Part shown: positions 24,149-32,212 of the stretch, one piece after another | How positions within the stretch are numbered: position 1 is the first letter of the stretch | Layout of the letters: every line of letters starts with the position of its first letter | DNA from: CAZNHL01 sp964572965 | Lineage (GTDB): Bacteria; Bacteroidota; Bacteroidia; Cytophagales; UBA9547 | NCBI GenBank assembly: GCA_964572965.1 | Contig: CAZNHL010000037.1 | Span: 1-43,980, forward strand | DNA length: 43,980 nt | Reading direction: 5' to 3' | The notes under the pieces: model-generated | What the model was told of the DNA's origin: nothing | Databases searched by the model: none | The model's input: the letters and a program-made list of their open reading frames with translations, nothing else | Position numbers and translations under genes: made by a program

Positions 24149-25003
24149 TTAAGTGTGTGAAAAAACCTTCCCTGCAAGCGCCAGTGATTGATTCAAAGCT
24201 ACTTGATTAATAGACGGTAAATTGTAATTGAAATAGGCGATAAGCTGTTCCGAAGGCATATTGCCGGTAAGTTCGTCGGCGGCCATCGGGCAACCTCCAT
24301 AGCCTTTCAGTGCACCGTCAAATCTTTTACAGCCTGCTTCAGCAGCGGCTGTTATTTTTTCGGTTACTTTTTCCGGAGTTGAATGCATATGTGCGCCAAA
24401 CTCAATATCGGGATAAGCCGGTATCAGCTGAGTAAAAAGACTCGTGATCAGAGCGGGGTTAGCAATGCCAATGGTATCTGACAAGGCAACGATCTTAACA
24501 CCTATTGTATGAAGTTGGGCTGTAAAATCAACTACCAATTGAGGGCTGTAAGGATCTCCGTAGGGATTACCAAAGCCCATAGAAAGATATACAACCAGTG
24601 TTTTACCATTTTTGATGCAGATTTCATGAATGGCTTTTACTTCATCAAAAGCCTGAGCAATGCTCTTATTAGTATTCCTTTGCTGAAAAGTTTCTGAAAT
24701 TGATAAAGGAAAACCCAGATAAGCTATTTCCTCATGTAAGGCTGCTTCTTCTGCACCGCGTACATTAGCAATAATTGCCAGTAATTTGGTTTTTGTAGCT
24801 GATAAATCAAGCTTGTTTAATAGAGCAGTGGTATCCTGCATTTGCGGAATCGCCTTTGGTGACACAAAACTCCCGAAGTCCAGCGTGTCAAAGCCTACTT
24901 GCAGCAGAGAGTTGATGTATTCTGCTTTTAAGTCTGTTGGAATGAACTCTTTGACTCCCTGCATGGCATCGCGCGGGCAGTCGATCAGTTTTATATCAGG
25001 CAT
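24149..25003 (-). CDS. Hydroxymethylglutaryl-CoA lyase-like enzyme
   Basis: HMG-CoA lyases cleave HMG-CoA to acetyl-CoA and acetoacetate (leucine catabolism, ketone metabolism). This 284-residue protein has the DRE-TIM barrel order: N-terminal CPRDAMQG (Arg11, Asp12, Gln15), a YLSMGFGNPYGDPYSP stretch, an ALSDTIGIANP block, the metal-binding His205/His207 of FGAHMHST, and the GYGGCPMAADELTGN loop with Cys238. The usual family reads VGPRDGLQNE and GGCPFAxGAxGN, so this is a divergent Bacteroidota form. Leucine catabolism genes are not nearby, so the substrate is inferred. Confidence 0.85.
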   Translation of the reverse strand: MPDIKLIDCPRDAMQGVKEFIPTDLKAEYINSLLQVGFDTLDFGSFVSPKAIPQMQDTTALLNKLDLSATKTKLLAIIANVRGAEEAALHEEIAYLGFPLSISETFQQRNTNKSIAQAFDEVKAIHEICIKNGKTLVVYLSMGFGNPYGDPYSPQLVVDFTAQLHTIGVKIVALSDTIGIANPALITSLFTQLIPAYPDIEFGAHMHSTPEKVTEKITAAAEAGCKRFDGALKGYGGCPMAADELTGNMPSEQLIAYFNYNLPSINQVALNQSLALAGKVFSHT

Positions 25004-25269
25004 ATTGGTGTTTTATGGGTTTAAACACGTTCTGGCAGTGGATTTGTTTCATATGGTGAAAATAAAAAGGTGAGTAGGCCGAAAAGGTTTTTAAAAGAGT
25101 ATAGTGATTTTTGTTTTGATCCGGTATGTAACAGATATCGTATGATAAGCTTTGTTGGTAATTCAGAGTTTACAGGCATTTATCTTTAATATAGAGAAAT
25201 ATTTTTTAGATTGACATGGGCTCTTATGTGTTTGTGTAGTAATGATATATTCCTTTCAATAAATTATCT

Positions 25270-25875
25270 ATGGCAATCTTAGCAATCGTCCGTCATGGAC
25301 AGTCACAATGGAATTTAGAAAATAGGTTTACCGGTGAAATGGATATTGATCTCACCGAATTAGGGCGCCAGGAAGCGGTTCGGGCAGGAGAGAGGCTGAA
25401 GGATTATTCTTTTGTAAAATGTTTTACATCTGCATTGAAAAGAGCTAATGAAACAACCGATTTGTTATTGAAAGCTGCTCGCGAAGAGAATATTCCAATT
25501 ATAAAGGATAAAGCGCTGAATGAGCGTAATTATGGAGATTTGCAAGGTTTGAACAAAGCCGAAACCGCTATAAAATATGGAGAACATCAGGTTGAAGTCT
25601 GGAGAAGGAGTTATGCAGTGAGGCCTCCTGGTGGCGAAAGTTTGCAGGATACTGCTTCCAGGGTAATTCCTTATTACAAAGCAGTTATTGAACCTTGTCT
25701 TAAAGCAGGTGAAGATGTTTTGATTGTTGCGCATGGAAATAGCCTGCGGGCTTTGATGATGTATATTGAAGACATTACTCCGGAAGAAATAGAGCATGTG
25801 AATATTGCGACGGGTGTACCAAGGGTTTATAGTTTTGAAACCGACGGTACTTTAAGGGAAGTACATAACCTGTAG
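25270..25875 (+). CDS. gpmA: 2,3-bisphosphoglycerate-dependent phosphoglycerate mutase
   Basis: This 201-residue histidine-phosphatase-superfamily protein interconverts 3- and 2-phosphoglycerate. His9 sits in VRHGQSQWN, followed by the NRFTGEMDIDLTELGRQEA block that is specific to dPGM rather than generic phosphatases. Other key blocks are the Arg58 region (ALKRANET), LNERNYGDLQG (Glu85), RPPGGESL (118-125), and His155 in VAHGNSLRAL. At 201 residues it is a short form compared with about 230-250 in E. coli. It stands alone on the plus strand, transcribed away from the HMG-CoA lyase-like gene. Confidence 0.93.
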   Translation: MAILAIVRHGQSQWNLENRFTGEMDIDLTELGRQEAVRAGERLKDYSFVKCFTSALKRANETTDLLLKAAREENIPIIKDKALNERNYGDLQGLNKAETAIKYGEHQVEVWRRSYAVRPPGGESLQDTASRVIPYYKAVIEPCLKAGEDVLIVAHGNSLRALMMYIEDITPEEIEHVNIATGVPRVYSFETDGTLREVHNL

Positions 25876-26045
25876 ATTTTCCTATGTATAAAAACCTAAT
25901 CGGTGACATTATATTTATTTGCAAAAAATGCTTTTTAGTTGATTTATTGTGTTAAGTCTTATTTGAGAAGGTTTTTTCTGAAAATGTAAAGTTTTTTCAG
26001 TGAATAGATCCAAACTTCGGCTTAGTCTTAAAATCGGCTTGGAAT

Positions 26046-26396
26046 ATGAATAATTATGAAATTTCTGACAAAAGTAATATCCTGAAATTTATTCAGGATA
26101 ACTTTAAAAGCTCTGACCTCATTGCATTCGATGTGCAGCTGGCTACAGGCATTCATGAGCGTAAAGTATCGGCTGTTCTAAAGGAGTATGTTCAGATGAG
26201 TTTTAAACAGTATGTCAATTACCTGAAAATTGAACATGCTAAAAGATTATTAAATGTCACAGATATGACGGTTTCTGATATTGCCTATGAGTGCGGCTAT
26301 AATAATATAGCACATTTTCAGAAAGTATTCAGGGATCTGGAGGCGGTTTCTGTCAGCGAATACAGGGTACGGGAAAAAGAAGCTGTTATAGTATAA
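26046..26396 (+). CDS. Stand-alone AraC-type DNA-binding domain protein
   Basis: A 116-residue protein that is essentially one AraC/XylS HTH pair with no sensor domain. The first helix-turn-helix covers about residues 25-55 and the signature second (VSDIAYECGYNNIAHFQKVF) about 75-95. Most AraC regulators are about 250-300 residues with an N-terminal ligand domain, so this one either works constitutively or is controlled by abundance or partners. It lies between gpmA and the leftward FAD monooxygenase gene (which ends 124 bases away, convergent), and its target is unknown. Confidence 0.85.
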   Translation: MNNYEISDKSNILKFIQDNFKSSDLIAFDVQLATGIHERKVSAVLKEYVQMSFKQYVNYLKIEHAKRLLNVTDMTVSDIAYECGYNNIAHFQKVFRDLEAVSVSEYRVREKEAVIV

Positions 26397-26519
26397 AATC
26401 TCCTGAACCATAATTTATAGGTTTGTCAACGTGTGGTGGGTTTTAGGTAGCTTTTCTGCCACCCGAAGCAGGCCCTTTGCATGTATGTGGTAAAGTTTTA
26501 ATACCAAGAAGGGGACAAA

Positions 26520-27767
26520 CTAAATATTGTAATGAGGTAATTTCCATCCGCCATCCCTGTCCTCAGGTGAAACTTTAGCGATGAGTTTTGGTATACCAAG
26601 AAATAAAGCAACTCTTGTGACAGCATAAAAAAGATTTATTCCCCACTTTGTTTCAGGTATTCCTAAGCGTAATAAAAAAGGCTTGATGTTTTGGATTTCA
26701 TTGACAAAAGGTCTTAACGTTTTTTCATAATTTCCGAAAGCAACGGGTAGATTGTTAGGGTTGTTATTTATTTCACCTGCTAAAACATAGGCTCCCACAA
26801 GGCTTCCTGAAACTCCCATACCGCTGTATGGAGATGCACAATGTGCCGCATCGCCTATAAGCACTACATCGTCTTTGTACCATGTATCACTCTTTACTTG
26901 TACTACTTCTTGTGAGAAGAAATATTCGGTTGTTTTCATACCTTCTATAAAACGATTGGCTTGCCAGCCGGCATTTTTGAATTTTTTAATCCAAAATTCC
27001 TTTTGCTCTTCCAATGGTTTTCTGTGAATTTCAGTTGCCTGAGTAGAGTTTTCTCTGAGAACAAAGTAGACCTGAGTTTCTGTATTATTATGACTTCTGC
27101 GCATAATCATTCTTCCGCCGGGAGCATTATAGGTATCGCGGATATTAGTATCAGTTTCAATTCGTGGGATGAACCAATAAGACATGTGTATTCCTAATTT
27201 AACATATGGTTCAGGCGCATTTGCTTCCATTATCGCTTTCCTGATTTGTGAACCCTGACCATCGGCTCCTACTACTATATCATATGGGTTAGACGTTCCG
27301 TCTGAAAATTTTACAAATACCTGATTTTTATTTTGCTCTAAGTATTCTATAGTTCTACCAAAAATGTAGCAAACATTGTCTTTTGTGATATCATAAAGAA
27401 TTCTCACCAAATCGCCACGCATAATTTCAAATTCAGAAGTAAGTGATTGCGACCCTTTGCCAGTGGTGTTTGCCAAAATTGTAGCAAGTGCTTTACCTTG
27501 TGTGTTTACAAATGCAACACCTGCTTCATCAACAAGTTTATTTTTTATTTGATCCCAAATGCCCATGCGCTTGGCAGCTTCAATCCCCTGGCCTCGCAGG
27601 TCAACTTGTGCTCCACTTGCTCTAAGACAAGGAAACCGTTCGATTATAGTTACTTTATGACCGTTACGGGTGAGCCAAAATGCTAAGGAGGGGCCTGCGA
27701 TTCCCCCACCGCAGATTAGTATATTTAAAGATGTAGGCCTGTCGTCTTTCTCGGTGGTTTTTTCCAT
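26520..27767 (-). CDS. FAD-dependent monooxygenase (PHBH/TetX type)
   Basis: This 415-residue aromatic-hydroxylase-type flavoprotein oxidises a small organic substrate with NAD(P)H and O2. Visible motifs: the GxGxxG Rossmann start (LICGGGIAGPSLAFW), the DG motif (DIVVGADGQGSQIRK) and the GD motif (VVLIGDAAHCASPYSGMGV). An Arg-rich region near residues 45-60 (LRASGAQVDLRGQG) contacts FAD in the family. The substrate is unknown; TetX-like enzymes inactivate tetracyclines, but no residue set here shows that activity. It follows a Crp-like regulator by 65 bases on the same strand and is probably co-transcribed with it. Confidence 0.88.
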   Translation of the reverse strand: MEKTTEKDDRPTSLNILICGGGIAGPSLAFWLTRNGHKVTIIERFPCLRASGAQVDLRGQGIEAAKRMGIWDQIKNKLVDEAGVAFVNTQGKALATILANTTGKGSQSLTSEFEIMRGDLVRILYDITKDNVCYIFGRTIEYLEQNKNQVFVKFSDGTSNPYDIVVGADGQGSQIRKAIMEANAPEPYVKLGIHMSYWFIPRIETDTNIRDTYNAPGGRMIMRRSHNNTETQVYFVLRENSTQATEIHRKPLEEQKEFWIKKFKNAGWQANRFIEGMKTTEYFFSQEVVQVKSDTWYKDDVVLIGDAAHCASPYSGMGVSGSLVGAYVLAGEINNNPNNLPVAFGNYEKTLRPFVNEIQNIKPFLLRLGIPETKWGINLFYAVTRVALFLGIPKLIAKVSPEDRDGGWKLPHYNI

Positions 27768-27832
27768 TGTTGTGTCTTTTCTGTAAAACTACAACAGGTT
27801 GGAATTAGAGATTTTAACATTATGGTAAAAAA

Positions 27833-28420
27833 TCATTTTGAGGCTCGTATCCTGCTCAGTGATTGTGGTGTAATACCAAAAAGTTTTGCTATATCACTTA
27901 GACTGATTCGCAGCATTGTTTTACCATGTTTCTCAACGAAGTTGTTGTAACGTTCAGTAGTATTATTTTCCAGCATTTCACAAATTAATTTCATTACACC
28001 TGTCATTGCAGTAGTTACTNNNNNNNNNNTAGTTACTAACTTCCTGTAGAGTGTCTCTATGCAATGATGCTGTAGACAAAGATTTTCCATCGCTTCATAA
28101 CTTATAACTGTTATGGTAGTGTTTTCTAATGCAATCAGATTAAGGTTAGAGCTTGTCTGGGTCGTAAAACTGTCATATAATGAAAACATTGAGTCTTCGG
28201 TTAAGAATCCTAATACGAATTCTTTTTCAATACTCTTATTAAAGAAAAAGCATTTTACAAGTCCTTCATCAATAAAGTAAAAGTGTTCACAGATTTTTCC
28301 CTGCTGAAATATATAGTCACCTTTTGAATAGTATTTTGTTGTAGAGTTCTGCAATAGGTCTGCTGCAGCTTTGTCGGTAAGTTGAGAAAACAGTTTACAA
28401 TATTCAATTATGTTGGCCAT
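27833..28420 (-). CDS. Crp/Fnr-family transcriptional regulator, split by an artefactual gap
   Basis: The effector domain covers about residues 25-115 (YIFQQGKICEHFYFIDEGLV), and the C-terminal helix-turn-helix ends in DIAKLFGITPQSLSRIRASK. An N run at 28020-28029 interrupts the linker. Exactly eight bases (TAGTTACT) occur on both sides; merging them removes 18 bases and keeps the frame as KLVTTAMTG, giving a 189-residue protein, normal for the family. The cNMP-binding fold lacks obvious cyclic-nucleotide residues, as is common in Bacteroidota members. It probably regulates the adjacent FAD monooxygenase gene or itself. Confidence 0.85.
   Translation of the reverse strand: MANIIEYCKLFSQLTDKAAADLLQNSTTKYYSKGDYIFQQGKICEHFYFIDEGLVKCFFFNKSIEKEFVLGFLTEDSMFSLYDSFTTQTSSNLNLIALENTTITVISYEAMENLCLQHHCIETLYRKLVTXXXXVTTAMTGVMKLICEMLENNTTERYNNFVEKHGKTMLRISLSDIAKLFGITPQSLSRIRASK
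28020..28029. other. Assembly gap that probably should not exist
   Basis: Ten N residues flanked by TAGTTACT at 28012-28019 and again at 28030-28037. The repeat is explained by overlapping contig ends joined with a placeholder. Confidence 0.9.
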
Positions 28421-28598
28421 TTATGTTGAATTTTTGTACAGACAATTTTAAATTTTCAAGTGTTTAGGTTTTTGTAGGTTGTCGAAGTCCGCTATTCTAT
28501 CTCCCAAAACAGATCTCTCAGCCCTGCTTAATAAAAAGTGATGGGAAAATAGGGGCAGGGCCCTGAAAAGAATAAATAATACCCGCCTGGTGGTGGTT

Positions 28599-29744
28599 TT
28601 AAAATTCTCTGAATGTCATGTTGGCTTGATTTTTATTAAATATTCTTATTAAATCATCTTTAGTAAAAGCAAACTTAAAGTTATCAGGGATTTTGTTTTG
28701 ATTTGAAATTCTGTCATGTTTTTGTAATTGCTGAATCTTTATTGCATCTATTGTCTTTTGAGAATTACTTAAGACAATGTTTGAGTTTAATACGGAGAAA
28801 TTTTCATATAAATCCATCTCAATCCAGTCTGTGTAAGGATTGCCGTTTAAACCACAAATCATTCCATGTTGGATGGCTTTTGTATTATCGCTATTTAATG
28901 ATGCTTCATCAGCTATGGTTTTATAAATATAGAGAAGGCCGTCTTCTTTTTGGTTATTTATTAGGATGGGTTTGTAGTGAGCATTGACTCTGTATCGAAT
29001 GTTATTCTGCTTTAGGTTTAATGCAAATAATTCTTTTTGATTTTTATCTAATACTGCAAATTGAGAATGGTTTTTCCTTATAATTAAAAAGTATCCCTCA
29101 ATCTGAGGTAAGTCTGATGATATTCCTGATACTCCCAAATGGTCATATTCGACACCGGCTAAAACATTGTTTCCGGAAGTATCAATAAGTATATTTTTCG
29201 GATCTGCTAAAGATAAGGCTACAGAAGCCATTCCGTTGTTGAAAGCTGTCGCATACGCATAAGACGATTTGTTTACAGGAAGAACTTTATTCCCTTTTGA
29301 ATCAACGTATATGTGCCTGTTGTGATCGGATTTTACTAATGCTCTGTTAGTGTAAAACAAATACTTTGATATACCGGATGAAAACATGTCGTTATCACAT
29401 TTATATTGTGGTTCAACCAATATGTGACCTGTTTTTGAAATGAATCCGTATACTCCGTTGCTTTCCGGTTTAGCATGACCATAGTCGCAAGGAAAAAGGT
29501 AGAGAATACCAATATTTGATGTATCAAAGTCAACTGAAAAACAAACGTTTGTTTTATCAAACTCCATTATTACATCTCCGGAAGGGTTTAAAACTTTATA
29601 AGCAGAATTTCTTGTGTATTGTGTGATCTCTTCCTCTGTTTGGAAAGTCAGGGTATTGGTCTGGGCTTTAGATGAATTAAAAAATAGTGTAACTAAAACA
29701 ATAAGCAGAAGTCTGGCCATAATGATTTTATTGCTGTGAATCAT
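28599..29744 (-). CDS. Secreted WG-repeat protein
   Basis: A 381-residue exported protein. A signal peptide (MARLLLIVLVTLFFNSSKAQ) can start at 29720; the frame also opens with an ATG at 29744, adding eight residues. The body carries WG-like repeats in which Tyr/Gly or Val/Asp pairs recur (YGFISKTGHILVEPQYKCD, RHIYVDSKGNKVLPV, NILIDTSGNNVLAGVEYDH). These units are loosely conserved, so only part of the protein is clearly WG. The role is unknown. No close operon partner on either side. Confidence 0.72.
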   Translation of the reverse strand: MIHSNKIIMARLLLIVLVTLFFNSSKAQTNTLTFQTEEEITQYTRNSAYKVLNPSGDVIMEFDKTNVCFSVDFDTSNIGILYLFPCDYGHAKPESNGVYGFISKTGHILVEPQYKCDNDMFSSGISKYLFYTNRALVKSDHNRHIYVDSKGNKVLPVNKSSYAYATAFNNGMASVALSLADPKNILIDTSGNNVLAGVEYDHLGVSGISSDLPQIEGYFLIIRKNHSQFAVLDKNQKELFALNLKQNNIRYRVNAHYKPILINNQKEDGLLYIYKTIADEASLNSDNTKAIQHGMICGLNGNPYTDWIEMDLYENFSVLNSNIVLSNSQKTIDAIKIQQLQKHDRISNQNKIPDNFKFAFTKDDLIRIFNKNQANMTFREF

Positions 29745-29827
29745 GATATAATATTAAAACGCGGAATTATTCCGGATTATCACTAACGAACAGAGCTTTG
29801 TGCAGGTTGGGGAAATAGTGTTTCACT

Positions 29828-30559
29828 TCACTTCTCTTTTTTAATGATTTCATAGAGTAAATTTAGTTCGTTTATTGTCCGTTCTTCAAGCTCATAGTCG
29901 CCTAATATTATTTTTTCTATTCGTGTTTCAAAAATCTCCTTTGTTTTTTCATTTTCCAGCCAATTACTCAAAACACGACATAAGCCTTTGTCTCCAAAGC
30001 TGCTAAAAAGCTCACTTCTGTCATGTTCATTAAATCCTTGGAAATAAAGGTCGTTGAAGTGTAAAACGCTTTCAGGCGTGTCAGTCTGTTCCCAGGTTTT
30101 TAAAAGTATTTCTATATTAAAATGACCAAGCCAAAACATTATTAAGATAGTGTCAATTCTATCACAGAAAGAAGGTATCGGATACGTATTTAATGTCAGC
30201 TTGAAGAAGTCGGTTGCAAACGTTGCTAAAAGCTCAAGTTCGGTTTCTTGCCACTCATTTTTGTCAAACGGAGTTAGTCTTGAAAATGTAAGTTCAGCTG
30301 AGTGTGAAGGAAACCTGAATTGCGAAACCGAGTCTAAATATCTAGGCAGGAAATGCTTTACTTCTTCAATTTCTGTCTTGGCAGGCTTTGCACTATCGTT
30401 ATATTCTGTCAAAAGTTCAATAGGGATTTGTCTTACAGGCAAACTGGCAAGCCGGCCTGCGTTTTCTACTGTCATACAACAGTCTGTGCAAACGTCAAGT
30501 GGCAGATTAGCCCGGTATTTTGAAAAAACATCGTATGCTTTGTCAATGATTTCTTTCAT
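29828..30559 (-). CDS. Hypothetical protein with a Cys-Cys motif
   Basis: A 243-residue soluble, mostly helical protein. Near the N-terminus it contains CTDCCMTVENAGRLASLPVR (from residue 24), a tight Cys cluster that could bind a metal or an Fe-S group. The middle has many aromatic residues (FWLGHFNIEILLKTWEQ). It has no signal peptide or membrane segment. I do not recognise the family. It stands divergent to queA, with about 270 bases between the start codons. Confidence 0.6.
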   Translation of the reverse strand: MKEIIDKAYDVFSKYRANLPLDVCTDCCMTVENAGRLASLPVRQIPIELLTEYNDSAKPAKTEIEEVKHFLPRYLDSVSQFRFPSHSAELTFSRLTPFDKNEWQETELELLATFATDFFKLTLNTYPIPSFCDRIDTILIMFWLGHFNIEILLKTWEQTDTPESVLHFNDLYFQGFNEHDRSELFSSFGDKGLCRVLSNWLENEKTKEIFETRIEKIILGDYELEERTINELNLLYEIIKKEK

Positions 30560-30821
30560 TATATGCTGTCGTCCTGAAATGTCCTATAAAGATTTTGTAC
30601 TTGACTAAGTGGCAGACTAAGAAGCATTAAACAGCAGTGTTTTTCGGCTTATCTTCTTTGAAATACCTTATTAAAAGTATCAATAATTTCTCGGAGAGTA
30701 AAGTGTTACTTTAGTGCCTTTGATATGGATATGCATTTTGTTGGAATCGATATCGGCGAGGTTAGTGAGTTCTTTTATTCATTATGTACTTTAACACTAA
30801 GACACCTTAAGCACATTTCCC

Positions 30822-30829
30822 TATCTTTG
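30822..30829 (+). promoter_or_regulatory. Perfect -7 box immediately before queA
   Basis: TATCTTTG, a full match to TAnnTTTG, ends four bases before the queA ATG. No clear TTG -33 element sits at the usual spacing. The predicted start is at or within two bases of the ATG, implying a leaderless or near-leaderless mRNA. Confidence 0.5.
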
Positions 30830-30833
30830 CGGC

Positions 30834-32045
30834 ATGACCCCAGTGTTACCGCAAATAGACCTCAATTTATATCGCTATCATTTACCCGATGACCGTATCC
30901 CTGACAAGCCGCTGGATGACCGGGATGCCAGTAAGTTATTAGTATATGAACAGGGTAATATCACAGAAAACACATTCAGGAATGTTAGCCGGTACTTGCC
31001 AAAAGAATCCCTATTGGTATTTAATAACTCACGCGTATTTCCGGCGCGTCTTCATTTTCAAACACCAAACGGACATATTGTTGAAATTTTCTGTCTGAAG
31101 CAAACAGGAAATCTGCGTCAGGACACCCATAGTCGTAGTGCCAGGTGGGAGTGTATGGTCGGCAATGCCAGGAAATGGAAACCTGAAGTTTTGTTGGAAA
31201 GAGAGATTATAACCGGACAAGAGGTAGTATTACTGAAAGTGGCAAAGCTGGAAAATCATGCCGGTACTTTTACGGTGGAGTTTACATGGAATGGCCAGGT
31301 GAATTTCTTTGAATTATTGGAAATAATAGGAGAATTACCCTTGCCTCCATACATGAACCGTAAAGCTGATGATAGCGATAGGCTACGGTATCAGACGGTT
31401 TATGCTGATCCTACAGGCTCGGTTGCTGCTCCTACAGCAGGTTTGCATTTTACCGAAAGGGTAATGAAAGAAATTAACCAAAAGAAAATTGAGACTGATT
31501 TTTTGACTTTGCATGTTGGAGCAGGCACTTTCAAACCTATCAAAACAGACGACATCCGTGAGCATGTGATGCACAATGAACAGTTTGTGATTAATAAGTC
31601 CCTGCTCGAAAATCTGATTAACAATGAGGTCATTATTTCTGTAGGTACCACTTCTACAAGAGTATTGGAAAGCTTGTATTGGCTTGGGGTAAATCTGATC
31701 AGGACCGGAGATTATCTTGATAAAATCCCACAATGGAGTGGCTTTGGAGAACCTTCCGGCTTTACTAAAAAGGAAAGTCTTACTGCAATCATGGATTATA
31801 TGTTAGCCAATCAGTTAACAGAGATTAGCGGTTCAACAGAGATATTCATTGTCCCTGGTTTTAAATTCAGAATTATTACGGGCATTGTGACTAATTTTCA
31901 TCAGCCGGAAAGTACGCTTATCCTGCTTGTTGCTGCCTTATTGGGTGACGATTGGCAGAAGGTGTATCAGTATGCCTTAGCGCATGATTTCAGGTTTCTT
32001 AGCTATGGTGACAGTTCTTTGTTGTTGCCAGCCAATAGGGATTAG
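30834..32045 (+). CDS. queA: S-adenosylmethionine:tRNA ribosyltransferase-isomerase
   Basis: QueA transfers and isomerises the ribosyl group of SAM onto preQ1 at tRNA position 34, giving epoxyqueuosine. Conserved blocks: PDDRIPDKPLDDRDASKLLV near the N-terminus, LLVFNNSRVFPARL, the APTAGLHFT segment, LHVGAGTFKPI, and near the end GIVTNFHQPESTLILLVAAL. The 403-residue length is somewhat above the 340-360 typical of proteobacterial QueA because of insertions around residues 70-140. It is the first gene of the right-hand core block. Following DNA contains a heptameric repeat before parC. Confidence 0.95.
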   Translation: MTPVLPQIDLNLYRYHLPDDRIPDKPLDDRDASKLLVYEQGNITENTFRNVSRYLPKESLLVFNNSRVFPARLHFQTPNGHIVEIFCLKQTGNLRQDTHSRSARWECMVGNARKWKPEVLLEREIITGQEVVLLKVAKLENHAGTFTVEFTWNGQVNFFELLEIIGELPLPPYMNRKADDSDRLRYQTVYADPTGSVAAPTAGLHFTERVMKEINQKKIETDFLTLHVGAGTFKPIKTDDIREHVMHNEQFVINKSLLENLINNEVIISVGTTSTRVLESLYWLGVNLIRTGDYLDKIPQWSGFGEPSGFTKKESLTAIMDYMLANQLTEISGSTEIFIVPGFKFRIITGIVTNFHQPESTLILLVAALLGDDWQKVYQYALAHDFRFLSYGDSSLLLPANRD

Positions 32046-32089
32046 TAAAAAGTTTTATAAGTGAATAGGGGACAATGGATTATTGAGTG

Positions 32090-32131
32090 TCTGTTGTCAG
32101 AAATCTAATGTCTATTATCTGACTTCTAATC
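32090..32131 (+). repeat. Degenerate heptamer repeat (six units of TCTRATN)
   Basis: Six consecutive 7-base units: TCTGTTG, TCAGAAA, TCTAATG, TCTATTA, TCTGACT, TCTAATC. They fill the space between queA and parC and include a GTCAGA / TCTGAC inverted pair. The periodicity is visible by eye. Confidence 0.55.
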
Positions 32132-32161
32132 AAAATATTAGCAGAACTCAGGTAATCAGTT

Positions 32162-32192
32162 TTTCTATCAATCATAAATTTTCGTAGTTTAG
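32162..32192 (+). promoter_or_regulatory. Candidate promoter of the parC cluster
   Basis: TTTC (32162-32165), 19 bases, TAGTTTAG (32185-32192). Each box has one mismatch to TTTG / TAnnTTTG. It would start transcription near 32199, about 14 bases before the parC ATG. Confidence 0.3.
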
Positions 32193-32212
32193 CGTATTAT
32201 TAGCCCTAGTAC

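Noticed and set aside
28599..29744. Carbohydrate-active enzyme in the secreted WG-repeat protein
   Set aside because: No catalytic motif is visible; the repeats alone explain the sequence.
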